This document shows, piece by piece, positions 8,174 to 16,752 of a stretch of DNA of 64,000 nt. Below the pieces are notes generated by a model, which worked only from the letters and a program-made list of their open reading frames with translations, had not been told where the DNA came from and did not search any database. This DNA comes from an uncultured Pseudomonadota bacterium. GTDB lineage: Bacteria > Pseudomonadota > Gammaproteobacteria > Steroidobacterales > Steroidobacteraceae. Numbering within the stretch: the first letter of the stretch is position 1; each line of letters begins with the position of its first letter. The stretch covers positions 1-64,000 of the forward strand of contig CAIRLC010000017.1 in the NCBI GenBank assembly GCA_903879335.1. The letters run 5' to 3'. The translations under genes and the position numbers were made by a program.

Positions 8174-9291
8174 CTCGACACCACAACCGGGGAATTCGCT
8201 TCCCAAGACGCCCAAACCACCTCGTCATACTCCAGGTGCTCATCGTGACGGTCGATATTCGAGCGAGTCACCTGCAATTGCGTACCGTTGGACAATTGAA
8301 CCAAAAATCGCGTTGAATCACCGAGGTAGGCGATCCCTGCGATGATTCCGCGCACAACATTTTCGGGCTGACTGGGTTGCTCGCGTCCAAGACGAATCTT
8401 TTCTGGCCGAAGGGCTACGGTAACGGTCGCGTCGGGTGCCGAACTGACACCGTGAGCCACATAAACTTCCGCCCCAAGGCCTTCGCAGTGGATCCTGCAG
8501 TGGTCTGGCTCATCCACCACCAATTTCCCGTCAAACAAGTTGACCGAGCCGATGAAGTCTGCCACATACCGTGAATTCGGAAACTCATAGATATCGGTCG
8601 GCGACCCCACCTGCAAAATCTCACCGGATCGCATCACACCGATCCGAGTTGCAAGGGTCATCGCCTCTTCCTGATCGTGGGTCACGATCACGAAAGTCAC
8701 GCCCAACTGCTCTTGCAGGTTGACCAATTCAAACTGCGTGCGCTCGCGTAATTTCTTATCGAGAGCCCCAAGCGGCTCATCCAGCAGGAGCAACTTAGGG
8801 CGCTTAACTAAAGCGCGCGCTAGCGCCACGCGTTGGCGCTGCCCACCAGATAACTGGTGTGGCTTACGCGGCCCATAGCCCTCAAGCTGGACCATCGCGA
8901 GCATTTCGCGCACACGTTCGTCGGCGACACTCTTATTGATCCCGTCCTGACGCAAGCCGAACGCCACATTCTGCGCCACAGTCATGTGTGGAAACAGCGC
9001 ATACGACTGAAACATCATATTGACGGGTCGCTCATACGGTGGGACGCGCGTTACGTCGACTCCATCGATAAAAATCGATCCCTCAGTCGGCTCTTCAAAT
9101 CCTGCCAACATCCGTAATAGCGTCGTCTTCCCGCAGCCAGAACCGCCCAACAAACAAAAAATCTCGCCCTTAGCGATATCGAGCGAGACCTGGCGTACCG
9201 CATCAAAAGTACCGAAGCGCTTCGTGACGCGATCGATTCGAACGTAGGGAATACCGGCTGGAGCTGTCGCACCGTCTTGATTCAAGTTCAT
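8170..9291 (-). CDS. potG: Polyamine ABC transporter ATP-binding protein PotG
   Basis: A 373-residue importer ATPase. ABC motifs occur in order: Walker A GGSGCGKTT, Q-loop FQSYALFPHM, signature LSGGQRQRVALARAL, Walker B LLLLDEP and switch histidine THDQEEAM. A C-terminal TOBE-type regulatory domain follows (about residues 280-373), with DFIGSVNLFDG and VALRPEKIRL. All nucleotide-binding residues are intact. It energises PotHI; the start is 12 nt after the potF stop. Confidence 0.94.
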   Translation of the reverse strand: MNLNQDGATAPAGIPYVRIDRVTKRFGTFDAVRQVSLDIAKGEIFCLLGGSGCGKTTLLRMLAGFEEPTEGSIFIDGVDVTRVPPYERPVNMMFQSYALFPHMTVAQNVAFGLRQDGINKSVADERVREMLAMVQLEGYGPRKPHQLSGGQRQRVALARALVKRPKLLLLDEPLGALDKKLRERTQFELVNLQEQLGVTFVIVTHDQEEAMTLATRIGVMRSGEILQVGSPTDIYEFPNSRYVADFIGSVNLFDGKLVVDEPDHCRIHCEGLGAEVYVAHGVSSAPDATVTVALRPEKIRLGREQPSQPENVVRGIIAGIAYLGDSTRFLVQLSNGTQLQVTRSNIDRHDEHLEYDEVVWASWEANSPVVVSR

Positions 9292-9303
9292 CGGCGATTT
9301 CCC

Positions 9304-10437
9304 TTAAAGTCCAGTGCGAACACGCGTCCAAGCCCGGTTGGCATAACGGGCGTAAGCCAATGATTCCGATCGATGCGGCAACAGGCGCGCTACCACTTCC
9401 GGGGGTGGGTAAATAATGGGGTCGTCTAATAATTCTTTTGGCACTAAGGACTGACTCGCCAGGTTGCCGGTCGGATACTTCCGGAATTCGGTAAATCCAG
9501 CCGCTACATCGGCTCGCAGCAAATAGTTGATAAACCGGTGCGCATCGTCAGGGTGAGGGGCATCGACCGGAATGGCGAGCATATCGAATGATCGTAATGC
9601 GCCTTCTTTAGGCACCGAGAAGGCGATATTGACGCCCTTCCCCGCCTCGCGCGCGCGGTCGCGAGCTTGAAGGATATCGCCACTCCAACTCAAGGCAATG
9701 CACGTTTCACCGTTCGCCAAATCATTGATGTACTGAGAACTGTGAAAGTATCGAACATAGGGTCGAATTCGGGTCAGCATCGCTTCGGCATGTTCGAGAT
9801 CGCCCAAATCCTCTGACGTCGTATCAAGACCAAGCCACACCTTGCCTGAAAAAATAACCTCAGCTTCCTGATCCAATAAGGTGAAGCCGCAGGATTTCAG
9901 TTTGGCTGCGTTTTTGGGGTCGAAAATGACGGCCCAACTATCAATGGGAACGTCCCCAAGAGCGGCGCGTACTTTATCGACGTTAAAACCAATCCCGGTG
10001 ATGACACTCGTGTACGGAACGCCATATCGATTACCGGGATCTAGCGTCTGCAACTGACGAAGCACCAATGGATCGATATTTTTTAAATTCGGCAGCTTTT
10101 CATGATCAAGCCGCAGCAGTACGCCCGCTTTGGCCTGCCGTTGTAAATAGTAGTCAGTCGGCACAACGACGTCATAGCCGGTATGCCCGGTCAGCAACTT
10201 TGTCTCTAAGACCTCGTTACTATCGAACACGTCGTAGTTGACCTTGATGCCCGTTTCGCTCTCGAACTTGGCAAGCGCCTCTGGGGCTATATAGTCAGTC
10301 CAGTTGTAGACATTGAGCACACGGGCGTGGTGGTGTCCACTCGAGTTGGCAGCCTGTCCCGTCGATGGGTGATTATGACAGGCGGCTAGACCGAACACCG
10401 CGGCTAGGCACATCCCAACGGCGCGGTGCAGGTACAC
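9304..10437 (-). CDS. potF: Polyamine-binding periplasmic lipoprotein PotF
   Basis: A 377-residue family 1 solute-binding protein for putrescine/spermidine. The mature part starts VLNVYNWTDYIAPEALAKFE, the hallmark of PotD/PotF. YDVVVPTDYYLQ, SWAVIFDP and ALSWSGDILQA follow. The GTG at 10437 was chosen because GGAG lies 7 nt upstream and it yields a short lipoprotein signal ending in the lipobox LAAC, so the protein is probably anchored in a membrane. The next 20 residues are rich in H, S and G, a flexible tether. Only 10 nt separate it from puuA. Ligand preference among polyamines is not determined. Confidence 0.92.
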   Translation of the reverse strand: MYLHRAVGMCLAAVFGLAACHNHPSTGQAANSSGHHHARVLNVYNWTDYIAPEALAKFESETGIKVNYDVFDSNEVLETKLLTGHTGYDVVVPTDYYLQRQAKAGVLLRLDHEKLPNLKNIDPLVLRQLQTLDPGNRYGVPYTSVITGIGFNVDKVRAALGDVPIDSWAVIFDPKNAAKLKSCGFTLLDQEAEVIFSGKVWLGLDTTSEDLGDLEHAEAMLTRIRPYVRYFHSSQYINDLANGETCIALSWSGDILQARDRAREAGKGVNIAFSVPKEGALRSFDMLAIPVDAPHPDDAHRFINYLLRADVAAGFTEFRKYPTGNLASQSLVPKELLDDPIIYPPPEVVARLLPHRSESLAYARYANRAWTRVRTGL

Positions 10438-10447
10438 GGTGTCTCCG

Positions 10448-11788
10448 TTAGACGTTGAGCAACAGGTGCTCACGCTCCCAAGCTGAAATCACCTGTAAGA
10501 AGGCGTCGTGCTCACTGTCCTTAACGGCAGAGTAAGCCCCCACAAATCGTTCACCGACGACATCGACCAGCGGCCGGCACTCTTGCAACAGTCGCAGCGA
10601 CTCCGCCAGCGTTCGAGGCAATTGGAACGGTAACAAATACGCACTACCACTGATCGGCTCTGTCGGCTTCAAGCCCTCGACCATACCGAGGTAACCACAG
10701 GCGAGCGAGGCGGCCATCGCGAGATAAGGATTGGCATCGGCTCCACCGACACGATTCTCAACACGACGAGCAGCTGCACTCGACATCGGCACACGTAGGC
10801 CCGCAGTTCGATTGTCATAGCCCCAGTGGACATTGATCGGGGCCATGCTGTTCGGGGTCGTTCGTCGATAACTGTTTACATTCGGAGCAAAGAGCGACAT
10901 CGCTGCCGGCAAGTAGCGCTGCAGGCCGGCAATATGCGCAAAGAACAAATTCGATGGCGACCCATCCGGGTTGCTGAATATGTTTTCTCGTGTCTTAGCA
11001 TCAACCACACTTTGATGTAAGTGCATCGCGCTGCCGGGTTCCTTCGCATGCGGCTTGGCCATAAATGTGGCGTACATTTTGTGCCGCAACGCCGCCTCAC
11101 GTGCCGTGCGCTTGAACATAAAGGCTTGGTCGGCCAACGACATGGCATCGCCATGAAGGAGGTTGATTTCCATCTGCGCCGCGCCAGCTTCATGGATCAA
11201 GGTATCAATGTTGAGCTCTTGGGCCTCGCAGTACGCGTAGACGTCGTCAAAGAGCGGGTCAAATTCGTTGACGGCCGCAATGGAATAACTCTGCCGCCCA
11301 ATTTCAGGGCGACCTGATCGTCCGATTGGGGGCTTTAATGGGTAGTCCGAATCGATGTTCGGCTCAACGAGATAGAACTCAAGTTCCGGTGCGATCACCG
11401 GATCCCAGCCTTGGCTTGCATATAAATCAAGCACTCGGCGCAGTACATAGCGCGGAGCCATCGTAACCGGGCGTCCATCGCCGTAGAAACAGTCGTGAAT
11501 CACCTGTGCCGTGGGCTCTGCTGCCCAAGGGACAACTCGAATCGTCTGTGGATCAGCCTTGAGCACAATGTCGATTTCAGAAGGACTGATCGAACTGTCG
11601 TCATCCGGATAATCACCCGTCACAGTCTGCAAGAAGATGGACTCGGGAAGTCGCATGCCTTCTTCTTCGACATACTTTTCTGCAGGAACTACCTTGCCGC
11701 GGGCAACGCCCGCGAGGTCCGGGATAATGGCCTCCACTTCCTGGATGCCGTGGTCTTTCAAGAATTGTCTAATTGGGCTCGTCGTCAT
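10448..11788 (-). CDS. puuA: Gamma-glutamylpolyamine synthetase (PuuA/SpuB type)
   Basis: A 446-residue glutamine-synthetase-fold enzyme. It shows the N-terminal beta-grasp and the catalytic domain with APELEFYL, HEAGAAQMEINL, FMAKPHAKEPGSAMHLHQS, and the ATP/Glu-binding NSYRRTTPNSMAPINVHWGYDNR and AAARRVENRVGGADANPYLA. It lacks the classical adenylylation loop and belongs with PuuA/SpuB, which ligate glutamate to putrescine or related polyamines as the entry step of catabolism. Its ATG overlaps the puuD stop (ATGA). The order spuA(puuD)-spuB(puuA)-pot genes mirrors the Pseudomonas spu locus (established knowledge), but no spuC aminotransferase, puuB or puuC is present here. Confidence 0.9.
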   Translation of the reverse strand: MTTSPIRQFLKDHGIQEVEAIIPDLAGVARGKVVPAEKYVEEEGMRLPESIFLQTVTGDYPDDDSSISPSEIDIVLKADPQTIRVVPWAAEPTAQVIHDCFYGDGRPVTMAPRYVLRRVLDLYASQGWDPVIAPELEFYLVEPNIDSDYPLKPPIGRSGRPEIGRQSYSIAAVNEFDPLFDDVYAYCEAQELNIDTLIHEAGAAQMEINLLHGDAMSLADQAFMFKRTAREAALRHKMYATFMAKPHAKEPGSAMHLHQSVVDAKTRENIFSNPDGSPSNLFFAHIAGLQRYLPAAMSLFAPNVNSYRRTTPNSMAPINVHWGYDNRTAGLRVPMSSAAARRVENRVGGADANPYLAMAASLACGYLGMVEGLKPTEPISGSAYLLPFQLPRTLAESLRLLQECRPLVDVVGERFVGAYSAVKDSEHDAFLQVISAWEREHLLLNV

Positions 11789-12570
11789 GATGCACCTATC
11801 ATTGAATGCGCTGCCCGACGGGCTAGCGCGTAGGTCCGAGCGGCGTTTCCGAACGCCTCAAACAGGACCCGAGAAAATTCGTTGTCCGTCGACTTCCATT
11901 CAGGATGCCACTGCACGCCAACTGCAAAACTGCGCGCGCTCTTAACGCGGACCGCCTCTATGAGTCCGTCAGGTGCGACACCCTCGATCACCAAGCCATC
12001 GCCGAGCCGATCAATACCCTGTTGATGCAGCGAATTCACGCGAATGCGGGGCGCAGAGATCAGGCTCGAGAGATATCCACCGGCAACCAATTCGACGTCA
12101 TGCGCCGGACCGTACTGTTCGTCTAATGGCGCTTCAGTCTCTTCACGATGATCAGCAAACGGGCCAACCTCCTGAATCCGCTGGTGCAATGTACCGCCGA
12201 AAGCGACGTTCATCTCTTGGAAGCCTCGACAGACGGCGAGCAAGGGCATGCCTAGCGCGACCACTTCCGGAATCAGGGGCAAGGTCGTCTGATCTCTGTG
12301 AGCGTCATGCCATGTGCCTGGCTCGCTTGCTGGCCCTTGGTAATGATGCGGTTCCACGTTGGAAGGACTGCCCGTCAGTAGGATGCCGTCTACAGACGCC
12401 AAAATCGCTAAGCGATCGTCATGAGTCCCAAGTGTCGGGATGATGACTGGTATTGCCCCTGCTGAATTGCACACCGCGGCGAGATACTTCTCGCCCACGC
12501 AATGGAACCAGTGACTGCCGAGCAGTCGTCGGTCGGCGGGTACGCCTATTATCGTTTTGCGCGCAGACAT
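11785..12570 (-). CDS. puuD: Gamma-glutamyl-GABA hydrolase PuuD (SpuA)
   Basis: A 261-residue class I glutamine amidotransferase-like hydrolase (peptidase C26). The nucleophile elbow is LAVCRGFQEMNV and the catalytic His/Glu lie in VGVQWHPEWKS. LLTGSPSNVEPHHY and NSLHQQGID are typical of PuuD. It cleaves gamma-glutamyl-GABA to GABA and glutamate, the last step of the Puu route. First gene of the polyamine operon; a structured 225-bp leader separates it from rlmKL. Confidence 0.9.
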   Translation of the reverse strand: MSARKTIIGVPADRRLLGSHWFHCVGEKYLAAVCNSAGAIPVIIPTLGTHDDRLAILASVDGILLTGSPSNVEPHHYQGPASEPGTWHDAHRDQTTLPLIPEVVALGMPLLAVCRGFQEMNVAFGGTLHQRIQEVGPFADHREETEAPLDEQYGPAHDVELVAGGYLSSLISAPRIRVNSLHQQGIDRLGDGLVIEGVAPDGLIEAVRVKSARSFAVGVQWHPEWKSTDNEFSRVLFEAFGNAARTYALARRAAHSMIGAS

Positions 12571-12795
12571 GTTTGGTATTTTTCAAAAGATGCGTCGTTT
12601 AAGTTACCGCATCAACCCCGACATTTAACCACAAGAGAGGCGATGAAGTCCCCTTCAACTCAATGTCTACCGGCTGAAACCCGGCAACATTGCGCCATGA
12701 CTGAATCACAGGGCATGGTCATCCGCCTACTTTTAGGCAAATGACGGCCGACTGCGAGCTGACTCGTCTTTAAAAATCTGACAAGGGCGGCAGCG
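12571..12795 (-). promoter_or_regulatory. Leader region of the polyamine operon with small hairpins
   Basis: This gap between rlmKL and puuD holds several short perfect stems on the minus strand: CGAG-TCAG-CTCG, GCCTA-AAAG-TAGGC and CCGG-GTTTCAG-CCGG. No known riboswitch class was recognised and no convincing sigma-70 promoter pair was found. A 33-codon plus-strand ORF (12643-12744) with an upstream AGAGAGG also lies here but is not supported. Function as a 5' leader is inference. Confidence 0.3.
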
Positions 12796-14973
12796 TCAGT
12801 TCCAAGGCTTGGGTCGCAGCAAGAAGCATCGGTGGATCCGAGGGTTACGCTCGAAATCCTTGGGCACTGTCGCCCGTGAAATATCTTCAACGTCAGCCAT
12901 GGCTGTCAACGATGAATCCATCGAAAACCGAGTGAAGTTCGTGGAGAACACCAAGACTCCGCCCGGAGCAACAAGGCGTAACGTGGACTCCAGCAGCGCG
13001 ACGTGATCACGTTGAACATCGAGTGTCTCGGCCATGCGTTTAGAATTCGAGAAGGTGGGCGGATCAAGGAAGATGAGATCCCATCCACCCGCCGGTGCAT
13101 GACGTACCCATTCCAAGGCGTCCGCTTGAACGAGGACGTGTTCACGCCCGCCAAATCCATTGAGGTCTAAATTCGCTTGCGCCCACTCGAGGTAGGTTCT
13201 CGACATATCTACGGTTGTCGTTGATGCCGCACCACCGGCGGCGGCGTATACCGTCGCACTACCGGTATAGGCAAAAAGATTCAGGAAGCGCCGACCTGCG
13301 GCAAGCTCTCGAACGCGCGCGCGTGTAATGCGATGATCGAGAAATATTCCGGTATCCAAGTAATCATCGAAATTGACCAGAAAACGTAGGCCGCCTTCTG
13401 ATACCTCGTGAAAGACTTGCTCACTCGCTAATTTCGTATATTGATCCAAGCCCTTGCGACGACGACGGGTGCGGAACCAAATTCTGTCCTCCGGTAACCC
13501 AAGCACCTCGGGCAAAACAGAAACGGCCTCGGCTCGCCGTGTGCGGACCCTCTCTTCAGCGACCGAAGGCGGCGCCGCGTATTCCTGCACGTAGGCGTAG
13601 CGCCCCTCAGGTGCATCCGCCGAGCCGTAAATATCGATCGCAAACGAATACTCTGGCATATCGGCGTCGTAGGCTCGATAACAACTCACCCCCTCACGGC
13701 GAGCCCACTTGCCCAAATTGTCGAGATTCTTGCGCAGTCGATTGGCGAACATTTGCGCGCCACCACTGTCTCGGCGCGCAGCGTCAACCGGCGGAAGGTG
13801 ACCTGGGCGGTGCTCCCGAGGGCGACTGGCCACTGAGACATCGAAGCGCAGTAGGTGAGCTTCGATAGGTCCGTTATACAGGTGGTGTCGGCGCTTGGCA
13901 TCAAGGCCAATCTCTCGGCCTAAACCGGGATTGCCGGTGAAAACAGCGGCTTGCCAGCCATCGAATCGTTCGCGCAGCACTAACCCGAGCTCGCGATACA
14001 AATCGCGCAGACCCTCCTCGTCGCCCAATCGCTCGCCGTACGGCGGGTTTACGACCATCAAACCAAGGCCTTCAGGCCTCGTGACACGGACGAGCGGCAT
14101 CTGCGCAAACTTCACAATCCGGTCTACCCCAGCCAGACGGGACCCTTCTTGGGCAGCCTGCACTGCGCGAACATCAATGTCGCTGCCGAAAATGCGGCCG
14201 GTCTGGAAACTAGCGAGCGTACTACGGGCTCTCGCCTCCTCCAGCAGCCGGTTCCATAACGGGGCATCGTGCTGCGCCCAGCCGGAAAAACCGAAGTACT
14301 TGCGGGTGAGTCCCGGCGCCGTATCGGTGGCGATCAGTGCAGCCTCAATCGGCAACGTGCCGGACCCACACATGGGGTCTACAAACGCGCCACCCGCGGC
14401 GGCAATATCGGCCCATCCTGCGCGTAACAGTAGGGTCGCCGCCAGATTTTCCTTCAACGGTGCGGCAACGCCCGCGCCGCGCCAATCGCGTCGATGCAAA
14501 CTGTCGCCGGATAAATCAATCGCAATAGTTGCGCGGTCGGCGACCACTTTAACGCTGATCCGCACGTCAGGGCGTAGCGTGTCCACATTGGGACGGTCGC
14601 CCCGTAAGTCGCGGAGTTGGTCAACAATGGCATCCTTGACCTTGAGGGCACCAAAGCGGGTATGGGTCACCGCCGATCGCGTGCTGTCAAAATCAACGGC
14701 AATGGTCGACGTTGGGCCGATGTGCTGGCTCCAATCAATCGCACGCGCCGCGGCATAGAGCGCTTCAGGGGTCGGTGCATCGGCCACGTGCAAGGTCATG
14801 AGCACTCGGCTAGCCACTCGCGACCACAAGCACGCGCGATAAGCCACTTCGAGCGGCCCTGAGCATGTGGCTCCATAAGGACGCTCGCGCAACTCTAGCG
14901 CACCGAAGGTGGACAGTTCGGCCGTGAGCAGATCGGCAGCCCCTCGCGGGGCTGTCATTACGAATTCAGGCAT
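12796..14973 (-). CDS. rlmL: Bifunctional 23S rRNA methyltransferase RlmKL
   Basis: A 725-residue fusion of two SAM methyltransferases. The N-terminal half has a THUMP RNA-binding domain (about residues 45-155) and the RlmL domain with VDPMCGSGTLPIEA and NPPYGERLGDEEGL, which makes m2G2445. The C-terminal half (from about 390) is RlmK, with FLNLFAYTGSATVYAA, DMSRTYLEWAQ and DPPTFSNSKRM, which makes m7G2069. Both catalytic motifs are intact, and the fused arrangement is typical of gammaproteobacteria. Its ATG overlaps the upstream exonuclease stop (TGATG). Confidence 0.95.
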   Translation of the reverse strand: MPEFVMTAPRGAADLLTAELSTFGALELRERPYGATCSGPLEVAYRACLWSRVASRVLMTLHVADAPTPEALYAAARAIDWSQHIGPTSTIAVDFDSTRSAVTHTRFGALKVKDAIVDQLRDLRGDRPNVDTLRPDVRISVKVVADRATIAIDLSGDSLHRRDWRGAGVAAPLKENLAATLLLRAGWADIAAAGGAFVDPMCGSGTLPIEAALIATDTAPGLTRKYFGFSGWAQHDAPLWNRLLEEARARSTLASFQTGRIFGSDIDVRAVQAAQEGSRLAGVDRIVKFAQMPLVRVTRPEGLGLMVVNPPYGERLGDEEGLRDLYRELGLVLRERFDGWQAAVFTGNPGLGREIGLDAKRRHHLYNGPIEAHLLRFDVSVASRPREHRPGHLPPVDAARRDSGGAQMFANRLRKNLDNLGKWARREGVSCYRAYDADMPEYSFAIDIYGSADAPEGRYAYVQEYAAPPSVAEERVRTRRAEAVSVLPEVLGLPEDRIWFRTRRRRKGLDQYTKLASEQVFHEVSEGGLRFLVNFDDYLDTGIFLDHRITRARVRELAAGRRFLNLFAYTGSATVYAAAGGAASTTTVDMSRTYLEWAQANLDLNGFGGREHVLVQADALEWVRHAPAGGWDLIFLDPPTFSNSKRMAETLDVQRDHVALLESTLRLVAPGGVLVFSTNFTRFSMDSSLTAMADVEDISRATVPKDFERNPRIHRCFLLRPKPWN

Positions 14974-16496
14974 CAGGAAAGCTCCACGATCCGGGCACTG
15001 CCCGGAGCGTCAAAGAATCGACGCAGTATGCGATAGATATCGGGATCAAAGTGAAGATCCTCGGCATCCAAACCCAGCGCCTCCTGTTCATCCCGCACAG
15101 TGCCTAGGTATCGCCAATGCTCAAGCACATGCAAGTCGGCGCATCCGCGCCAATCTGTCTCCACCACGACGACTCGGCCACGAAACGGCCACGAGGCAAG
15201 ACGGGTACCGGAAAACGCTAAGCGCGCGCGGGCGTTATGCAGACCAGGGGCTTCCTTTCCGACACACGCCCCCTTACAGCGGCCTAATTGGTGGGCGAAG
15301 CAAGAAGCGCCCGCTTCAGAATGACCGCGTCCAGCCTCAAGCCCCAGTGATTTAGGGCAAAGTCGATGGGCACGACAGATTTCATCAGCCGCGCGTAACG
15401 CGGCCTTGGCGTCCTTGTAGAGCCCAAAGAAGTCGCTATCCGACTTGGAATCGAGTGCGGAAACCTCCGTCACTTCCAAGCGGTCGATACCACTGTCGGT
15501 GTGGACGAACGCTAAGGTGACCGATTGGTTCGATCGCAAGCGCCGGTTCGTCAGCGGCTTGGTCTCTTTCACGGCCCGGGCCTCAGTCAACAAGGCGCCT
15601 AATTCACCGGCTGTCTCCGTCCAAGTCACCCGGTGAACTTGACGGGCTAACTGAGCTTCCTTCGCCGCACGGTGCTCCGCAGCAAAATGCTCTAGCACCC
15701 GTTTGCGGATATTTTTGCTTTTTCCCACGTACAGCAGGGCATCGTCCGCACCATAAAAGCGGTAGACACCCGGCGCTTCTGGCAATTCGTCGGCCAGATC
15801 TGGCCCCAATTGGGGCGGCAACGACGTTTCGGTCAGGAGACCGTCAATCAGGGAAACCAAGTGTGTCGGATCGACGTCACGCCGCCAGATGGCCAGCAGA
15901 TCTCGCAACACCATCGCATCGCCCAATGCGCGATGACGCGCATCGCAGGCTAGGCCATGGCGCGCCATGACTGAGTCCAAATTATGACGGGGATACTCGG
16001 GATTGATCCGGCGCGAGAGCTTGACGGTGCACAGCACAGGCGCAACGAATCGCTTACCCAGCCGCAGGAGCTCCGCGCGCACGAACCCGTAGTCAAAACG
16101 CGCGTTGTGGGCCACGAATAGACGCCCGGACAGTCGGTCAAGCAATTCACGGTGCACATCGGCGAAATCAGGTGCGTTCGCCACCATTTCGTTGCTGATG
16201 CCGGTGAATGACTCGATTTGGGAGGGGATTCTGACCCCAGGATTCACGAGCGTGCTCCACACTCGCTCCGTGCCATCCCGATCGATTTCGATCAGACCGA
16301 TTTCGATGATGCGGTTGCGGGACGGGTGCCCACCTGTTGTCTCAAGATCAATGCAGACGAGGTCGTGGTCAAGTCCACGCCCGAGGTTCGCTGAAGACAA
16401 GAATCCGCTCCAAAAGCCCACCCAAGCGACCCCAGCGCGGACCTCCGTGAAAAGGTCGGCGGGATGCGGGCGACATGATCGCACAAACCCGATCAA
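14973..16496 (-). CDS. DnaQ-like exonuclease / GIY-YIG nuclease fusion protein
   Basis: A protein of up to 507 residues combining two nuclease modules. The first (about residues 45-210) is a DEDDh 3'-5' exonuclease: VCIDLETTG (D,E), VAHNARFDYGFVR (D), and HRALGDA (H,D), all catalytic residues present. The second (about 240-330) is a UvrC/Cho-type GIY-YIG domain: GVYRFYGADDALLYVGKSKNIRKRV. A cysteine-bearing tail follows (CPKSLGL...SCFAHQLGRCKGAC), the same layout as in DnaQ/UvrC-like fusions known from gammaproteobacteria and actinobacteria. A DNA repair role is inferred. The true start is uncertain: the exonuclease fold begins near residue 43, so a GTG or TTG start downstream of 16496 is possible. 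It is translationally coupled to rlmKL. Confidence 0.85.
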   Translation of the reverse strand: MIGFVRSCRPHPADLFTEVRAGVAWVGFWSGFLSSANLGRGLDHDLVCIDLETTGGHPSRNRIIEIGLIEIDRDGTERVWSTLVNPGVRIPSQIESFTGISNEMVANAPDFADVHRELLDRLSGRLFVAHNARFDYGFVRAELLRLGKRFVAPVLCTVKLSRRINPEYPRHNLDSVMARHGLACDARHRALGDAMVLRDLLAIWRRDVDPTHLVSLIDGLLTETSLPPQLGPDLADELPEAPGVYRFYGADDALLYVGKSKNIRKRVLEHFAAEHRAAKEAQLARQVHRVTWTETAGELGALLTEARAVKETKPLTNRRLRSNQSVTLAFVHTDSGIDRLEVTEVSALDSKSDSDFFGLYKDAKAALRAADEICRAHRLCPKSLGLEAGRGHSEAGASCFAHQLGRCKGACVGKEAPGLHNARARLAFSGTRLASWPFRGRVVVVETDWRGCADLHVLEHWRYLGTVRDEQEALGLDAEDLHFDPDIYRILRRFFDAPGSARIVELS

Positions 16497-16711
16497 CGAC
16501 GTTGCGGGAGCAGTGCGGCGCGGCCACTTGCGATTGGTTGCGATTTCCCGGATTCAGCACATGGACGCTGCGCCGACCCTGAGCGCTACCCGGCCTCGGA
16601 CGAGGAGACCACCTTAATCATCCAGTTGCACCAACACATCGGGCGCGCTTCCGCCGCTCTCGTCCCTTTGGATCAGGAAAGTGATCGGTCACGGCGTTTT
16701 TTAATGAACGT

Positions 16712-16743
16712 CCGGCAGTCGCGCCCAATGGCGCGACTGCCGG
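16712..16743 (-). terminator. Hairpin downstream of the porin gene
   Basis: A 14-bp perfect stem (arms 16712-16725 and 16730-16743, loop CAAT) starts about 10 nt after the porin stop codon. No uninterrupted U tract follows directly on the minus strand, so it is a probable but not classical intrinsic terminator or mRNA-stabilising hairpin. Confidence 0.6.
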
Positions 16744-16752
16744 AGTGGCCCA

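Noticed and set aside
12643-12744. 33-codon plus-strand ORF with upstream AGAGAGG in the puuD leader
   Set aside because: Too short, no family and opposite to the operon; the ribosome-site match can arise by chance. Kept only as part of the leader description.
13895-14758. 287-codon plus-strand open frame opposite rlmKL
   Set aside because: Shadow frame rich in Ser/Pro/Arg within a high-G+C gene; rlmKL is complete on the other strand.
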